From: Dromiciops gliroides
Lineage: Eukaryota > Chordata > Mammalia > Microbiotheria > Microbiotheriidae
Length of the DNA stretch: 64,000 nucleotides
NCBI RefSeq assembly: GCF_019393635.1
Contig: NC_057861.1
Location: forward strand, 57,177,532 to 57,241,531
Direction of reading: 5' to 3'
Shown: positions 32,312-45,700 of the stretch, piece by piece
How the letters are laid out: every line of letters begins with the position of its first letter
How positions within the stretch are numbered: the stretch's first letter is position 1
Made by a program: the position numbers and the translations under genes
The notes under the pieces: generated by a model
Database searches by the model: none
What the model saw: only the letters and a program-made list of their open reading frames with translations
Told to the model about the DNA's origin: nothing

Positions 32312-33735
32312 CTGCGGGGAGAAAAGGCAGGTGGTACACAGCTCTCTTGCTTGGGAAAGCTCGATCCCCCAAGACTAAGCGCCCTGGATGGCTGGGCCTG
32401 AGGCCCCCCAGTTTGGGAGGCTATGACAACAGAGCACAGTCTTTCAGGGGTGCCGCAGACAAACTCTTGGCCTGCTGTCTGAGGACTTGCTCAGCCAAGA
32501 CTGACCCCAGGGGCCTGGATGCCATGGGCAGCAGCTGCTAAGGCCTTCAGCTGCACGAGTGGTGGGGTGCTTGCTTTGATGTACAGCAGACAGCACTCCC
32601 ATCCTGGCCCCCAAAGTGGGCACACTACCCCCTAACTTTGGTGGATGAAAGTAGCTGGTTGCTTTCCTTGCCACAGAGACTGGGCATAGACCACAAACGG
32701 CTCAGATCACTGGGCCCAAGTACTGGAGGCCAATTCTGGGCTGATATCATCAGCAAATGTGTCTAAGCAGGGGCAGAAGGGACTCCTTCTCTGGGTGTCT
32801 CCCCAGCCCCACCCCCACCCCCAAGAGGGTAGGATGCTGGGACCTCACTTTGGATTTCCGAAGGGAGCTGCACTGTCTGTTCTCTGCCAGGCCTTCCCTA
32901 GCAGAGCATCCTGGCTGTCACAGGGAGGGTCAGCAATGTCAGCTCCCGGGAACAGTCCCTGCAGGTTCAAGCTTGATCAGGCAGAAGGCCAGGGCGCTCT
33001 AGACGCACTCACCTTATCCAATGTAGTGCACATCACAGAATGCAACTTCTCCGTTCTCTCCAAATAGCTCTTCTCCAGTCCCTACGAGAGGTACAAAGTT
33101 GGGGTTTTCTCTCCGGCTCACTTAATACACCCTTAATTACCACCATTTTGGTATAACCAGGGGTCTACAGTAACCCTGAACCCCGACCCAATCAGTGAAG
33201 GATGGTTTCACTGAAAAAGTTTCCAAAATTTTCAACCTTACTTTCTCTTCTTCTCAAAGGTCATGTTGTTCCACACAGGGAAGAGGAAGGAGGGCTGGGA
33301 ATCAGGTCTCCTGGGGTCTGTCCCTACGCTGAGCCAGAGGCAACCTGATTATAAACCTGACTTACACAAGACTGAGCCAAGACTCTTGGGTTGTGAGCGG
33401 AACTTACTAGTCACATGATGGCCAAGTCCTGTTCTTTTCTGGGCCCCCAAAAGATGAGAATTAGACAAGATCCCTTCCAACTTGGATGGCCTCTCAAGTT
33501 GCCCTCAGACCTGACATTGTATGTTCTAAGGGCCCTCCCAGCCCTGATACTCTAGGTTCTAAGGGCCCTCCCAGGTCTGACACTCTGGGTTCTAAGGGCC
33601 CTCCCAGGTCTGACATCCTGGGTTCTAAGGGCCCTCCCAGGTCTGACACTCTGGGTTCTAAGGGTCCTCTCAGTTTTGATATGTAAGCGAAGGAGCTGGA
33701 AGAGGATAAGACAATGGCTCTGATTTGAATTTACC

Positions 33736-33775
<40 letters not shown>

Positions 33776-36700
33776 TCTACACATACACACACACACAGAC
33801 ATATATATAGGGGCAACCAGGACGTGGCCTAGGTGAGAAATGGGCTGTCCCACACCAGGGAAGGTGATCCCAGGAAGAGAGCGGGACATGCCGTGTGCAG
33901 GCAGGGGAGGCAAAGAGCTCACCGCCTTCCTAGACAGGAGGTAAGCCCATGAAGAGATGGATGGGCCGGACCCTGTGGAGCTTGCAGAAAGAGATTTGTT
34001 TGTTGGCTCAGGGCTGTCTGGAAGGTCTGCCTTTCGTTAAGCTTGGGAAGCCCACTCTCAGCAGAGACGTCCTCTGGGCAGAGTTAATCCATCAGGCCTG
34101 ACAGTGCTGACTGCTCTCTGGAAAGCCAGGGAGCGCCTGACGAGACTGGCAAACCCCTAGCGTCGGGGCTACCCTGACAAGTAGCAAAGAAAACTCGCCC
34201 CCTTGTTTCAGGGGCACCCAAAGAAGGACCTGCCCGAATTAGTTATGGATTCCCTGTGCTCTTTGCCCTACGGCAGATTGAATGATGGACAGAATGGGGT
34301 TCAAGGCTTCCACCCTGTACCAGGCTTCAATTCCCTTAATGTGGCACGTGGCACCAACCCCAGCCAGACAGCAGGCATTTCGGCACTGCGTACTATGTGC
34401 CAGGCACTGTGCCAAGTACTGGGCAGATGCAAAGGAAGGCAAAACCCAAAGCCTCTGCCCTTAAGGGCTCACAATTTAACAGGGGGAAACAACATGCAAA
34501 CAGCTCAGCCTGTATGAGGTTTACAGTGGGCAAAGAGGGGGCAACCTCAGGAGCAAGGCACCAGCACTGAGATGCCCATGGTGGTGCACAAGGCAGAGCA
34601 TACTAGGCAGGCCCATCAATGGTGTGTGTGTGTGTGTGTGTGCATGCATGTGTGCGCACGCTCACACACAAGGGACTGAGGGAAGGGAACCGAGCTGCAC
34701 CTAGTCACCAGCCCACAATGGTAACAGTGGCCGGTCAATGACTGGTGACCTCTGAAGGGGTGGACGATGGCTTGGCTACCAAAGAGCCCAAAGGCTAAAA
34801 TGAGGAACACCCCACCGTTAATCATATAAATGACAGTGACTACAGCGGTAGCCCTTGGTGGGAGACTCACTGGGTTGGGTGGTTGGGGAAGATGTGCCAG
34901 AAGAGGGATGGGATGGGTGGGGTCATACCGGCTCCTTGCAGGAGTGGGGAAGAAGAGCATAATGGTTACAGAAGGGCAGACTCTGGTGGCCACAAGGAGA
35001 AATGGAGGAAAGCGGAAAGCTCATTTCAAGGACAGATATTCTGGATGAAATGAATGACCTTCCCAGGGTGGAGGAACTGGTGATGAGGTGAACCAGACTG
35101 GAAAGGCCTTGAATGCCATGCTCAGGAGCTTGGACTCTGTCTTTGGGACCACGGGAAACATCTGAATGTAAAAACTAATTCAAAAGAGTAAAGAGGGGGC
35201 AGCTAGGTGGTGCAGTGGATAGGGCACTGGCCCTGGAGTCAGGAGGACCTGAGTTCAAATCCGGCCTCAGATACCTGATACTTACTAGCTGTGTGACCCT
35301 GGGCAAGTCACTTAACCCCAACTGCCTCACCAAAAAACCAAACCAAACCAAACCAAAACAACAAAAGAAAAAAAGAAAGGAAAGAAAAGAAAAGGAAGAG
35401 TTGGAGGCTCCCCAATCATTTGCCCAGACTTATAGCCTCTCTGTGGCTGGGCACTGTGTAAACCCATCCCATCAGTATTCTATGGCTGACTTGGCAGCAG
35501 CCCAGAGGTGGGAGGGGATGGGGAAAGATGCTCAAGGAAGGTCAGCCACTAGTCCAGCTATGAGGTGTTTGTTAGTGTCAGCAATGGGAATGGGAAGGAG
35601 GGGACAGCCAGGCCTCAGTTTTTCCATCTGTTCAGTGAAGGGGGCTGGTCAGGAAGGATGACTTGAAAATTTACAGGTGGGGTTAACCGAGGCTCAGCTG
35701 CAGCAGAGGGGAGATGTGGACTCAGGTCATACTACCTCTTTGTCCAACACTTGACCCACTTTGTGACATCCCTGCTCCCAGTACAAGAGGGGGAAGAAGA
35801 GTCCACAGTGTCAAGCCTGTGGAGGGAGCCTGGCTGGGCCAGAATAGGCCACAAGTGAGTCTCCAGCCAGCCCCTCCCCCGGGCAGCAGCGCCCTCACAG
35901 GCCAAGCTGATGAGTGGTCTCTGGCCTGCTCCTGACCTCAGCAGCACCACCCTGTAGAAGCTGGGCAAGGTCACCAGGCCAGGAGCAGAGAGACCTGCCA
36001 GGGAGGTGATCTGGTGATCCGGCAAACCCGTCCCAAGCTCCAGCCACCTCCTCTCCACTGGTGTTGGCCGGGAGAGACCGCAGGGCCAAGACAGGCTCTC
36101 CTCCACAGCCAGAACACCCAATCCCACATAAAATTCATCCCCTTTAGAAATAATCAGTTAATCTTTTTTTTTTTCATTTTTTTTTAGTGAGGCAATTGGG
36201 GTTAAGTGACTTGCCCAAGGTCACACAGCTAGTAAGTGTTAAGTGTCTGAGGCCGGATTTGAACTCAGGTACTCCTGACTCCAGGGCCGGTGCTCCATCC
36301 ACTGTGCCACCTAGCTGCCCCAATAATCAGTTAATCTTAAAGCATTTTCAAAAAATTCTGTGAAAAGCCTTTAAGTCATCCAATGGCAGCTAGGAGAGAG
36401 TGCAGAGAAGTACACAGAAGAGAAGCTCACCAGAGCCAAGGCGAGCTGCTCCGCTCTGCTGGGCTGCGGGCTCAGAGCAGGGGTGGCCTCTGGAGCTCGG
36501 CACCTTCCTAGCACCACTTCCCTCAGGAAGCTGTGTGCTGCAGCAGAGATGGCAGGCACAAGTCTTGGTCATGCCACTGGCTGGCTGTGTGATCTGGGCG
36601 AGGCCTCCCTCTGAGCCTCAGTCTGCTCATCAGTAAAATGGGGATATCATCATTTGTCCAGCAACCCACCACACAGGGTTAGGTATGGAAAGGTATGGAA

Positions 36701-39700
36701 GTGCTGTTAAGTGAAAGGTACAGGGCTCCAGGAAGGGCCTTCAGGGCCCTAGGATTAAGGAAGGATGGGGAGGAGCCACCGAGGTAAGCACTGATGACAC
36801 TGATCTTCATCTGCACACAAGCCCTGCCTCCCAAGAAAGAATCCTTTCCCCTCCAGCGTCCACCAATGGCCAGCTTGGGAAAGACTGCAGGAAGAAGTGG
36901 CTTTCCCTCTGGAGGGGTTACCTCCATGTGGTTGCCAGCATGCCCCTTCCACCGACCCCCTCCTGCAGGGCTTCCCTGCGGCACGGGGCGGGGCCCTCCT
37001 GGGCTCTTTAGGGCAATGCCAGAGAAGTACGGGCCGGGTGAGGTGTCACATGTCAGTCCACAGAGGGAGCTCCCAGCGTGGGCATTCCTTTCACCAGGAC
37101 AAGTCCTAGCTCGATGATGCGGAGTGTGGGGAGCTGCAGGAGATGCCCAGGTGGTACTGGGTGCTGCACTCTACCCACTGACCCACCATCCCCATGGAGC
37201 CTCCACTGGGGGCATTAGCCATGACCACACTAGACCTCTGACAAGAGGGCAGGCCAGGAAGCAGGCTGGGATCCACCTGGCCCAGCTCTAGAAAAGGGAA
37301 AGGGCTGAAACAAACATCGGTTTTCAAGTACAGAGAAAGCGGGATTTTAGGCTGAGGCCAGGGAGAACATGGGAGGAGGCATTTTTCTGGAATAGTTTAG
37401 TGGTTGGCCCCAAGATTATAAGGGAACAGTGGTGCTTAGCCCTGAAAGTAGAAGACAAAAAAATCTCCATGGATTCCCAAGAGAGATGTTCACTATCTAT
37501 AAGATGAAACTTATAAGGGATAGATGTAAGGTCCTACTCCTGGACTGAATAAAGCAATCACACAAATACTAAATGGCAGAGTTGAGGCCAGATGACAGCT
37601 CTTATGAAAAAGATCTGGGGGGCTTAGTGGAGTGCAAACTCAGCATGTCACTGTGTGGCATGGTAGCCAAAAAAAAGCCACACACAAGATCTGAGATGTC
37701 ATTAAGACCATCTAGAGTAATGTGCTCCAGGTACCTCATTTCAGGAAGGACAATGACAAGCTAGAACTGTTCTAGATAAAGATGACTAGGACAGTGCGGG
37801 GACTACACTCTACGAGAAGCAGGTGAAGTAAAGGAGGGTGTTATCCTGAAGTAAAGAATGAGCAAGGACACTGGGTTTGGGGGCCACAGGGCAACCAAGA
37901 GCCCCAGGTGTGAGGGATAGGAAGGTGTTGCTGCTGCTCAACCTAGAAGCTGGACAATCGCTTGTCAGGGAGCACTCCCTCAACCAGCAAGCATTTATTA
38001 AGCACCTATTATGCACCAGGGGCATGGGAGAGGGGGCTCCTACTCTGGCAGGGGTCGGACCAGCAGCTGAGGCCTTTTGGCTTTCAGGCTCTGTGTAAAG
38101 CTGCACCGGCCATGGCCTCCTCCGCTCACCCCTCCTGCCCTGCATTCCTTTATCTGCCGCTCAAAATCCATTGAAACAACTCAGACCCTTGTCTCCAAGG
38201 CACTAAGGAGAGCAAGCACAAGGCAGGTGCTCTCAGCTCAAGAGCCCAAGGGGCTCTCTTTGATGCAGCCCTTCAAGGCTCATTAGGCACTTCTCTTAGC
38301 ACCACCACTTTCCCCATTTCATAGGTGAGAACATTGAGGATCGGCCAGGTGGCCACAGAAAACCCCAGGCAGTACAGCTCCCCACCCCACTCCCCAATCG
38401 GGTCCCTATTTGGCCAGACATACCCGTACCTGCCGGTTCACGCCAAGGCGCAGCATTACTGCCTCATTCCCAGATCCTTCACTGCTCTCGGTTCCCAGAA
38501 GGCTCTTGCTAAACTTGGGCAGGGGCAGGGTTGGCTTGCAGTCTGGGTTGAACATGCTGGCTGGGGCTAACACGATGAAGGCATTGGTGACAGGACCTAG
38601 AGAAGGGAACAGCGACACGTCCTCACGCAGCCTCCCAAACAACCCAGATTTGAGCTGTCCTGAGCATAGCAGGGGCAGGAGGCAGGCTGGTGTGGCACAG
38701 TATACCAGCTTCATCTTGCTCACAGCGACCCCTGCCAGGACCTGCCTCTTGCCCAAATCTGAACCCACCCCTGAACCAGGAAAGAAGCGAAGGCTCCCCG
38801 GGGACCTGCATCCCACAGCATCCACACCAACCATCTTGTCTCTTGAGGGGGAGGGCAGGGAGAGAATGGTCTCCCTCTCTCATCCAGGCTGGCAGTGCAG
38901 GGGACACTCACAGCCCTGGCCCACGGCACTGAAGCTCTGACCTGCTCTGTTGGCCCAGCCCCAGCTGGTTCACCTCATTACCAGAGCCAGCTGCCACCCT
39001 AATAACCTCAAGAGCAGCTACAGAATCCGAAGCTGTGGGCACTCGGGGCCTCAGGGGTCGCCCACTTTGGGCCTCTCAGTTTAAAGATGAGGACGTGAAG
39101 TCCCACAGACATCAAATACCCACAGTCACACAGTGAAAGAGATGCTGGATTTAGAGGAAATTCTGCTGTGAAAAGGAACAAGCCATGCAGGAAGAGAGGA
39201 CACCAAAGGGAGAAAATGAGCCGCATGGGTCTAGAACTGCAGAGCAGCAGATGGGGCTGGGCAGGAGCCCCAACCTCTAGGGCAGGGCTTTTCCCCCTAC
39301 ATATGTCCTGGGCCCCCCAGACAGGCCTATGGACCCCTTCTCAGAACCTTGTTTTCAAATGCACAAACTTACAAAGGAAACGGAGTCAACAGGACATTCT
39401 GGTTATGGCTTAGCTGAGTGTCACTCCCAAGTCACCTGAGTCCCTTGTCCCCACAGTGAGGCAGCAACCATGGTCTTCTGAGTCTTGTGCCTGAGGATGG
39501 CCAGCCTGAAGCTGGAAGAGCTTCCTCTCCCGGCCCAGGGACAGAGGATGGATTGTCTCCTGCCTGAGGGGAGGCCTGCATGTGTCTCAAGAAGCTCTCC
39601 GGGGACAGCTAGGTGGCACAGTAGATAAAGCACCGGCCCTGTATTCAGGAGGACCTGAGACACTTGACACTTACTAGCTGTGTGACCCTAGGCAAGTCAC

Positions 39701-42700
39701 TTAACTCTCACTGCCTCACTTAAAAAAAAAAAAAAAGCAGCAGTAGCTCTCCACCCCGAAGCTGGAGGGGGCTGGAATCGGGCTGCAGTGACTCTCTAAG
39801 ACCATCGTCAATCTTGACCCTAGGGATCCTAGCCTGAGCTCTGCAAACTTGTTTTAGAAAACAGTATTTGGAGAACTGGATGTCAATAGAAGGTGCTTTC
39901 TCTGTGATCTGCTGGACTTTCTTCTCCTCACCAGCCCTCCTGCAAGGGGCTCGGGGCAGAAACAAGGTGAGGAACCCTGTAGGTGGCAGGAATCTACGTG
40001 CTAATGAGACCACAGGAGGAGAGTGCGTTTTGGGGCTTCTGTACATCTGTGACTGAGGGTTCTGGGCCTCTCTTGTGCCCCGTGCAGCCATGCCACAGAG
40101 AGGCACTGCTGGGGCCCCTGCGGCAGGGGCCCCCAAGCTCTCTGACTGGGGGGTTGACATCACTGGAGTGATGCCAAGGGGCAGACGCAAGCAAACGTCC
40201 CCCTCTCCCCTTGAAGGGTACAGAAGGTAGCTGCCTGCGTGTTCTGGCTGCAAGGAGCCGTGGGAGGAAGCCTTCCCATCCCGACCGGCAGGAGTGGGAA
40301 AGGGGAAGGCTGGGGCCGAAACCACCATGGGGGATGGCAAGAGAAGGGAAGAGGCGTTGGCTTCCTCAGGACGAGTGTCCTTGGGGCTGGTGGAGGCTGC
40401 TGGCACAGGCCCGCGTGGGTATTCCTCAGAACCAGGAGGGCTGGGCTGAGGCCTCCCACTCTTTTCTTTCTTTACATCCTGCCACTGGGGATGGATGGTC
40501 CTGGCCCCCACTCATCCTTCTCTCTGGAGTTCACTCACAGGTCAGGCATCGTTACAAAAAGGCAATTAGCAAAGAGCTCTTTGGGGTCTTAGGAGAGGAA
40601 ATGAGCCCAATAAATCCCATAAATATCTGGCTGCTGAGGCTCAGGCAGCTGGAGGGCAATTATTTAGTGCTGCCTGGAACCCTCCTATTCCCTGGGGTGG
40701 GGGGAGAGTGCTTCTGTCTGGGATCACAAAGCTGGGCCCAGGCCCAGGGCTCCCTGAACAGCAGCCTGCTCTAATCCTGACCGTCCAGTCAACGACACCT
40801 CTTCACTGTGCGCCCCCTGTGCACCAGGAAGCGGCTGCCTTAGGGGAGGAGGGTAACCTGCATCTGAGCCGCAGTCACGCTCAAAGCCTCTGGGGGTGGG
40901 GGGGACGACAGGGATCTGTCCCCGTGCACAGGTGGCCCAGACAACGCCTTGCCTTCAAGGCCCTTGTCCTCTCCTGTCTGTGAGTTATGGGGCGCTGTCT
41001 GCCATCCTTGTCCAGCTTAATGAATGTCTGCTGAGCTGTGCAAGAAGTCTGGCCAGTGGGGAGGCTGAGATGGGCCAAGCACCCCAATCCTCTCCCAGAG
41101 CAAGACAGCCTCTGCCCAGCTCTCCTCCTTCCAACCATTCCCCAGCTCTCTGATAATAAGATGGGCCCGGCAGCCTCTCCCCCTCCTCTGAGCTTTCTGT
41201 GGCTGGCCACACGGGCAGGGAGCCATGTCCGATCCTTTGCTCAGAAAGGGGCAGCAGGAAGATGGAGAAGACCTGGTGGAGGGACAAGGCCTTCTCTGCC
41301 AGACAGCACTGATGGCCACCTCTCACTTTTACTCCTACACCGAAAGGATGCTCTGGGAGAAATGAGGGCAGCCCCTCGGAGCAGAGGCAGGCCCAACTCC
41401 TGGAGGGACCGTGGAGAATGCAAAGGAACACAGAAGGCCTCCAATGCCCAAAGAAAATCACCACATGCCGGTCAGAGGAATCCAAGGGGACCTGGCAGGA
41501 ACAGCAGCGAGGCTGACTTTACTAGTGATGTGGCAGGTGCATAAATCTCAGGGGAACAAACAAAAGGAAATCTAAAGACGTGTCCAGTGGAGGAAGGAAA
41601 AGGGAGCTACTGCTGGCAGGGGGGCGGGCCCTTTGGGAGGAGGGATCCTCCCCTCCCCTCCCACGACTCAGGTGGATCCATATCTGGGCCTGTCACTCTA
41701 TGGGAGAGGGCACACACAAGGAAAAAGAGGGGTGGCACAGGCCCCCTGGAAAGACAGACCCACACCCAGGCCCCAGAGCTGGGGTATCCAACTCTGCTTT
41801 TCCAGGGTCTTCAAGCGCCTGATTCTTTCTCTAAAACAACCAAGAATTATCTTGTGCTGACATCCTTTGCTTTCACATGACCTTCCTTTCCAAACATTCC
41901 CTGTCTAGTAAACCCTCTCATGTAACCAAAAAACCAAAAGCACAAACCACCCGTTTGTCAGAACTAACCAATACACCCATCAAGGTGGGTAGAATAAAGA
42001 ATGTTCTATACATTACTCCTGTTCTTCAGGGTCAAGTGTCCAATGCTTTCAGGAGGTACAAGAAAATTCTCAAAGCAAAATATAAATACATAAAAACTGC
42101 CAGGCAGTGGTTTGGGGCTGGGTTTGGGGAGGGGAGTGAGGGGTGAAAAGACTCACTACACCTGTGTGGTTTTAGGAATCACAAAACAGAAACAAATAAT
42201 AATCATTAAGAAAAGGGTGTTGAAATGTCAGTCTGGGGAATTTTTTTTTTAAAGGAGTCTAGTCCTATGGCTACAGTTAATGTTAGAAGGGTTACGGAAG
42301 GATAGGCACACGAATGCACTGTTGGTGGAATGGAACCCAACTAAAGGGACTAAAACATCCGTACCCTATGAACCAGAGACTCCATCACTGGGCCACCGAT
42401 CAGAAGCTAGTCCCTGTATACACCAAAGTATTTACAGCAGCACTTTTGGTGATAATAATGAATTGGAAACACAGTGGACGCCCATCAATGGCTACATGGC
42501 ACACGAATGCATTATATTATATACTGTGCTCTAAGAAATGATGAACTGATGAATACAGAGAAAATGGAAAGATCTACATGAACTGATGCAAACTGAAGTC
42601 AGGAGAGCCTAGAAAACACACCACCCACTGACTACACCAATGGAAGCGGCAGGAACGACATGCAGAACCAAAAGCGAAGCCACAAAGTTACAAAGATGAA

Positions 42701-45700
42701 GAGATATGAGAGGACACCTCCACACTGCCCCTCTATGGAGGGCCCTCCCTACCTTTGTGGCTCACGGTCCGAATGCACTGCTTGCTCTGGATATCCCACA
42801 GCCTCACCGTCTCATCGTGTGAGCCTGACAGCAACAGGCTACCGTCTGCGGACACTGAGAGACATGTCACCTGGTTCCTAGGGACAGAGAATAGTATCTG
42901 AGTCCCGAGCAAACAGAATGGATGACAGACAAGCTGAGAGGCAAACTGTCCCCTGCCCTCCCCTCCACCCGGCCAACTGGATGTGACTATTCATGAGAAT
43001 AGAGAAAAGCCCCCTCCCCTGGGTCAGCCCTCACCGATGTCCTTTGAACAGCTTTCCATTCTCCTGTTCAGTGCGGAAGGTCTTCTCTCTTTGCCCAGGC
43101 TATAGGGGTCAAGCAAGAAGAAAAGGGAACAGGATGAAATAAAGGAGGGGCCAAGTTCATGGCAGATGCACAGGTAACAGGCACTTTGAGAGCTCCTTAG
43201 AGTTTGCAAAGGGCGCTCCATCCTTGATTGGCCCCCAGGAGCCTCACAAAAGCCCTAGGAGGCAGGCGCTACAGGTAGGTAGTATTATTTCCCATTGAAC
43301 GGATAAACAAACTGAGGCTGGAGAAGTTCTATGACTTGTGCACGTTCACACTGCTAAGAGTTGGGGGGAGGTTTTGAACCCAAGTCTTCCTCATTCTAAG
43401 CCCAACATGCTTTTCACCAGGGAAGACAGAGACTTGGGAGGTTCCACGTTTCTGCTACTTGGGCAAGACTGGTGTGCTGCCAGGGGCTCTGGTCAGGGGG
43501 AAATAGGCCAGTGTTCTGGACCCAGCGGCACGCCTAGTAGGGGGGGATGTGAATGTAGCCCAAAAAAAGCCCCTGGGGAAATCAGCCAAGAAGCCCCAGA
43601 TGAGGCCAAAGCCCCTGTGATTTTAGGAGGAGGGGATGGAGGGGCTGCTGGCTTCTTCCCCCAAATACTCACCCAAGAGAACAGGTCGACCTGGAACACA
43701 GATCCATCACTGCCTCCACAGAACAGGTGGTACTCTGCCAAGTCCATTGTCACAGACATGATGGCCATATCGAAGAGAACGGAGAGGAGCAGCTCACCGG
43801 AAGAGATCTCCCATAGCTTGGGGGAAGACACAAAGAGGACAAGACTATGTAGTCTGCAACTGATTTGGAGGTTAAGAGCAGAAACTATCTTAAGACCTAG
43901 AACTAGAAGGAAATTTGAATATTATCTAATCCAGCCCCACCTTATTTGATAGGTGGGAAAGGACTTATCCAAGGTCACACAGGTAGTAGAGCAGCAGAAC
44001 CAGGATTCACACCCAGGTTCTGGCTCCAAAAGGCAAACAGCAAGAGACCAAGGTACCCACCAGACATTAAGAGCAAAGATAATCTTCTCTCTGGGGATGG
44101 AAAAGCCCTCCCCATCTCAGCTTGGGAGGGCTTCAATTCCCATTCCATTGCTACAAGTGACAGACAGGAACCTGGGAGCCAAGGTTGAAGGAAGACCGAA
44201 ATGCTAATGTGCTGGTGGCTCTAATGGGCTCTCATGGCCCAAGCCGTCTCTCTTTCCTTAAATAATTATTTTGGTTGTGACATCCTGATAAAATTTCTGT
44301 GTCTCAGTTTCCTCTAACTGGCCAAACATGACAGGGTTGGACAAAAGAATCACTCGAGTGCCTCCTGGTTCTGAATCCCATGACAAGAAGGACTTCCACT
44401 CTAAACAGAACAAACCATCGCTAATGATGCAGGAAATCTAGGTTGAGAGGGAAAGGGAAAATTAATAGCAGCCATCCAGTGGGGGGGGGGGGGGGGGGGC
44501 CGGCGGCAGGGAACCAGGGAATCCTGCCGCCTCACACCTGACTGCACAGATCCCAGGCGGAGTCAATCAAAGCCCACTCCTCTGAAAGGGTCTGGTCCCC
44601 TTTCCTGGAAGCCAATTTCTAAGTTCTGCCCCGGCTGTCTAGCTTCTCCCAGTGGGGCTCAACAGACAGCAGAGGGCTCAAGTCAGCCTAAGAAAGCAAA
44701 CATTTCGCCTCTAGTATCATTCATCCTCTGCCCTATCACCTAGTGCAAAGGAATGCTGGGGACACGCCCCTCCGATCCCTTGGAAGCTGGTTGTTTTTTG
44801 GGGGGGGGGGCGGGGCAGGGCAATGGGGGTTAAGTGACTTGCCCAGGGTCACACAGCTAGTAAGTGTCAAGTGTCTGAGGCCAGATTTGAACTCAGGTAC
44901 TCCTGAATCCAGGGCTGGCGCTTTAACCACTTCGCCACCTAGCTGCCCGGGAAGCTGTTCTAGATAAGGGGCCAGATCACCTGTAAGATGTGAGGGCTGA
45001 TGGCTAAATGGGAATTACCAAGCAGGAAGTCCAGATCTGTCAATCATACAACTTCCCTCTGAACAAGGAGGGACCAGAAACCATCTGAAGGTCTCACAGC
45101 TCTAAAGAGACAGAGGAAAAAGAAAGCCCACTGGTACTGGCAAGACTCCCTCACTTAGAAACAAAAGCACGAACCTGAATTGACTGCAAAAGACATCTCC
45201 TGAGACTAAGCCCAGGAAGACTCTAACTCTTCAGAGACCTCAGCCTGCCCAGCTTAGTCAGGGCTCAGAAAGAACAAGGATTCTAGGAAGTGCACCTGCC
45301 AGGTCTCACCTTCACTGTCTGGTCCAAAGAGGCAGTGACGGCTCGGGCTAAGGGCCCCCCAAAACCACAGTGCAGGTCTGTGATGGGAAGTGTATGCTGA
45401 GACCACACGTGACGGGGATCGGGAACTTTGGACTGCTCCACCTGCAACACACTAGGGGAATGGAGAGAGAGAGAGAGAGAGAGAAAATCCTGAGGAATAA
45501 GTTGCAAACCCTGACCAGTGCTCCCTGCTGGCTAGGGCAGGCCCAGGGTATTTCTCACCTGTGGAGGCTCCACACCAAGGCCAGGCAGTCTTTGCCCCCC
45601 GAGAGGAAGTGACTGCTGTCATCGGTGAACACCAGGCAGGAGAGGTCCTGGTAGTGCCGGTTCAGGATGGCCAGGAGGTTCCCTGTGGAAACCTGGGAAG

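Noticed and set aside
33486..33686. 66-codon frame with an 11-residue repeat
   Set aside because: Translation of a 33-bp minisatellite; period divisible by three makes the frame open by chance.
39720..40511. 263-codon minus-strand frame in intron 7
   Set aside because: Proline/serine-rich compositional frame that ends in translated poly-T of a SINE; no recognisable domain and no conserved start.
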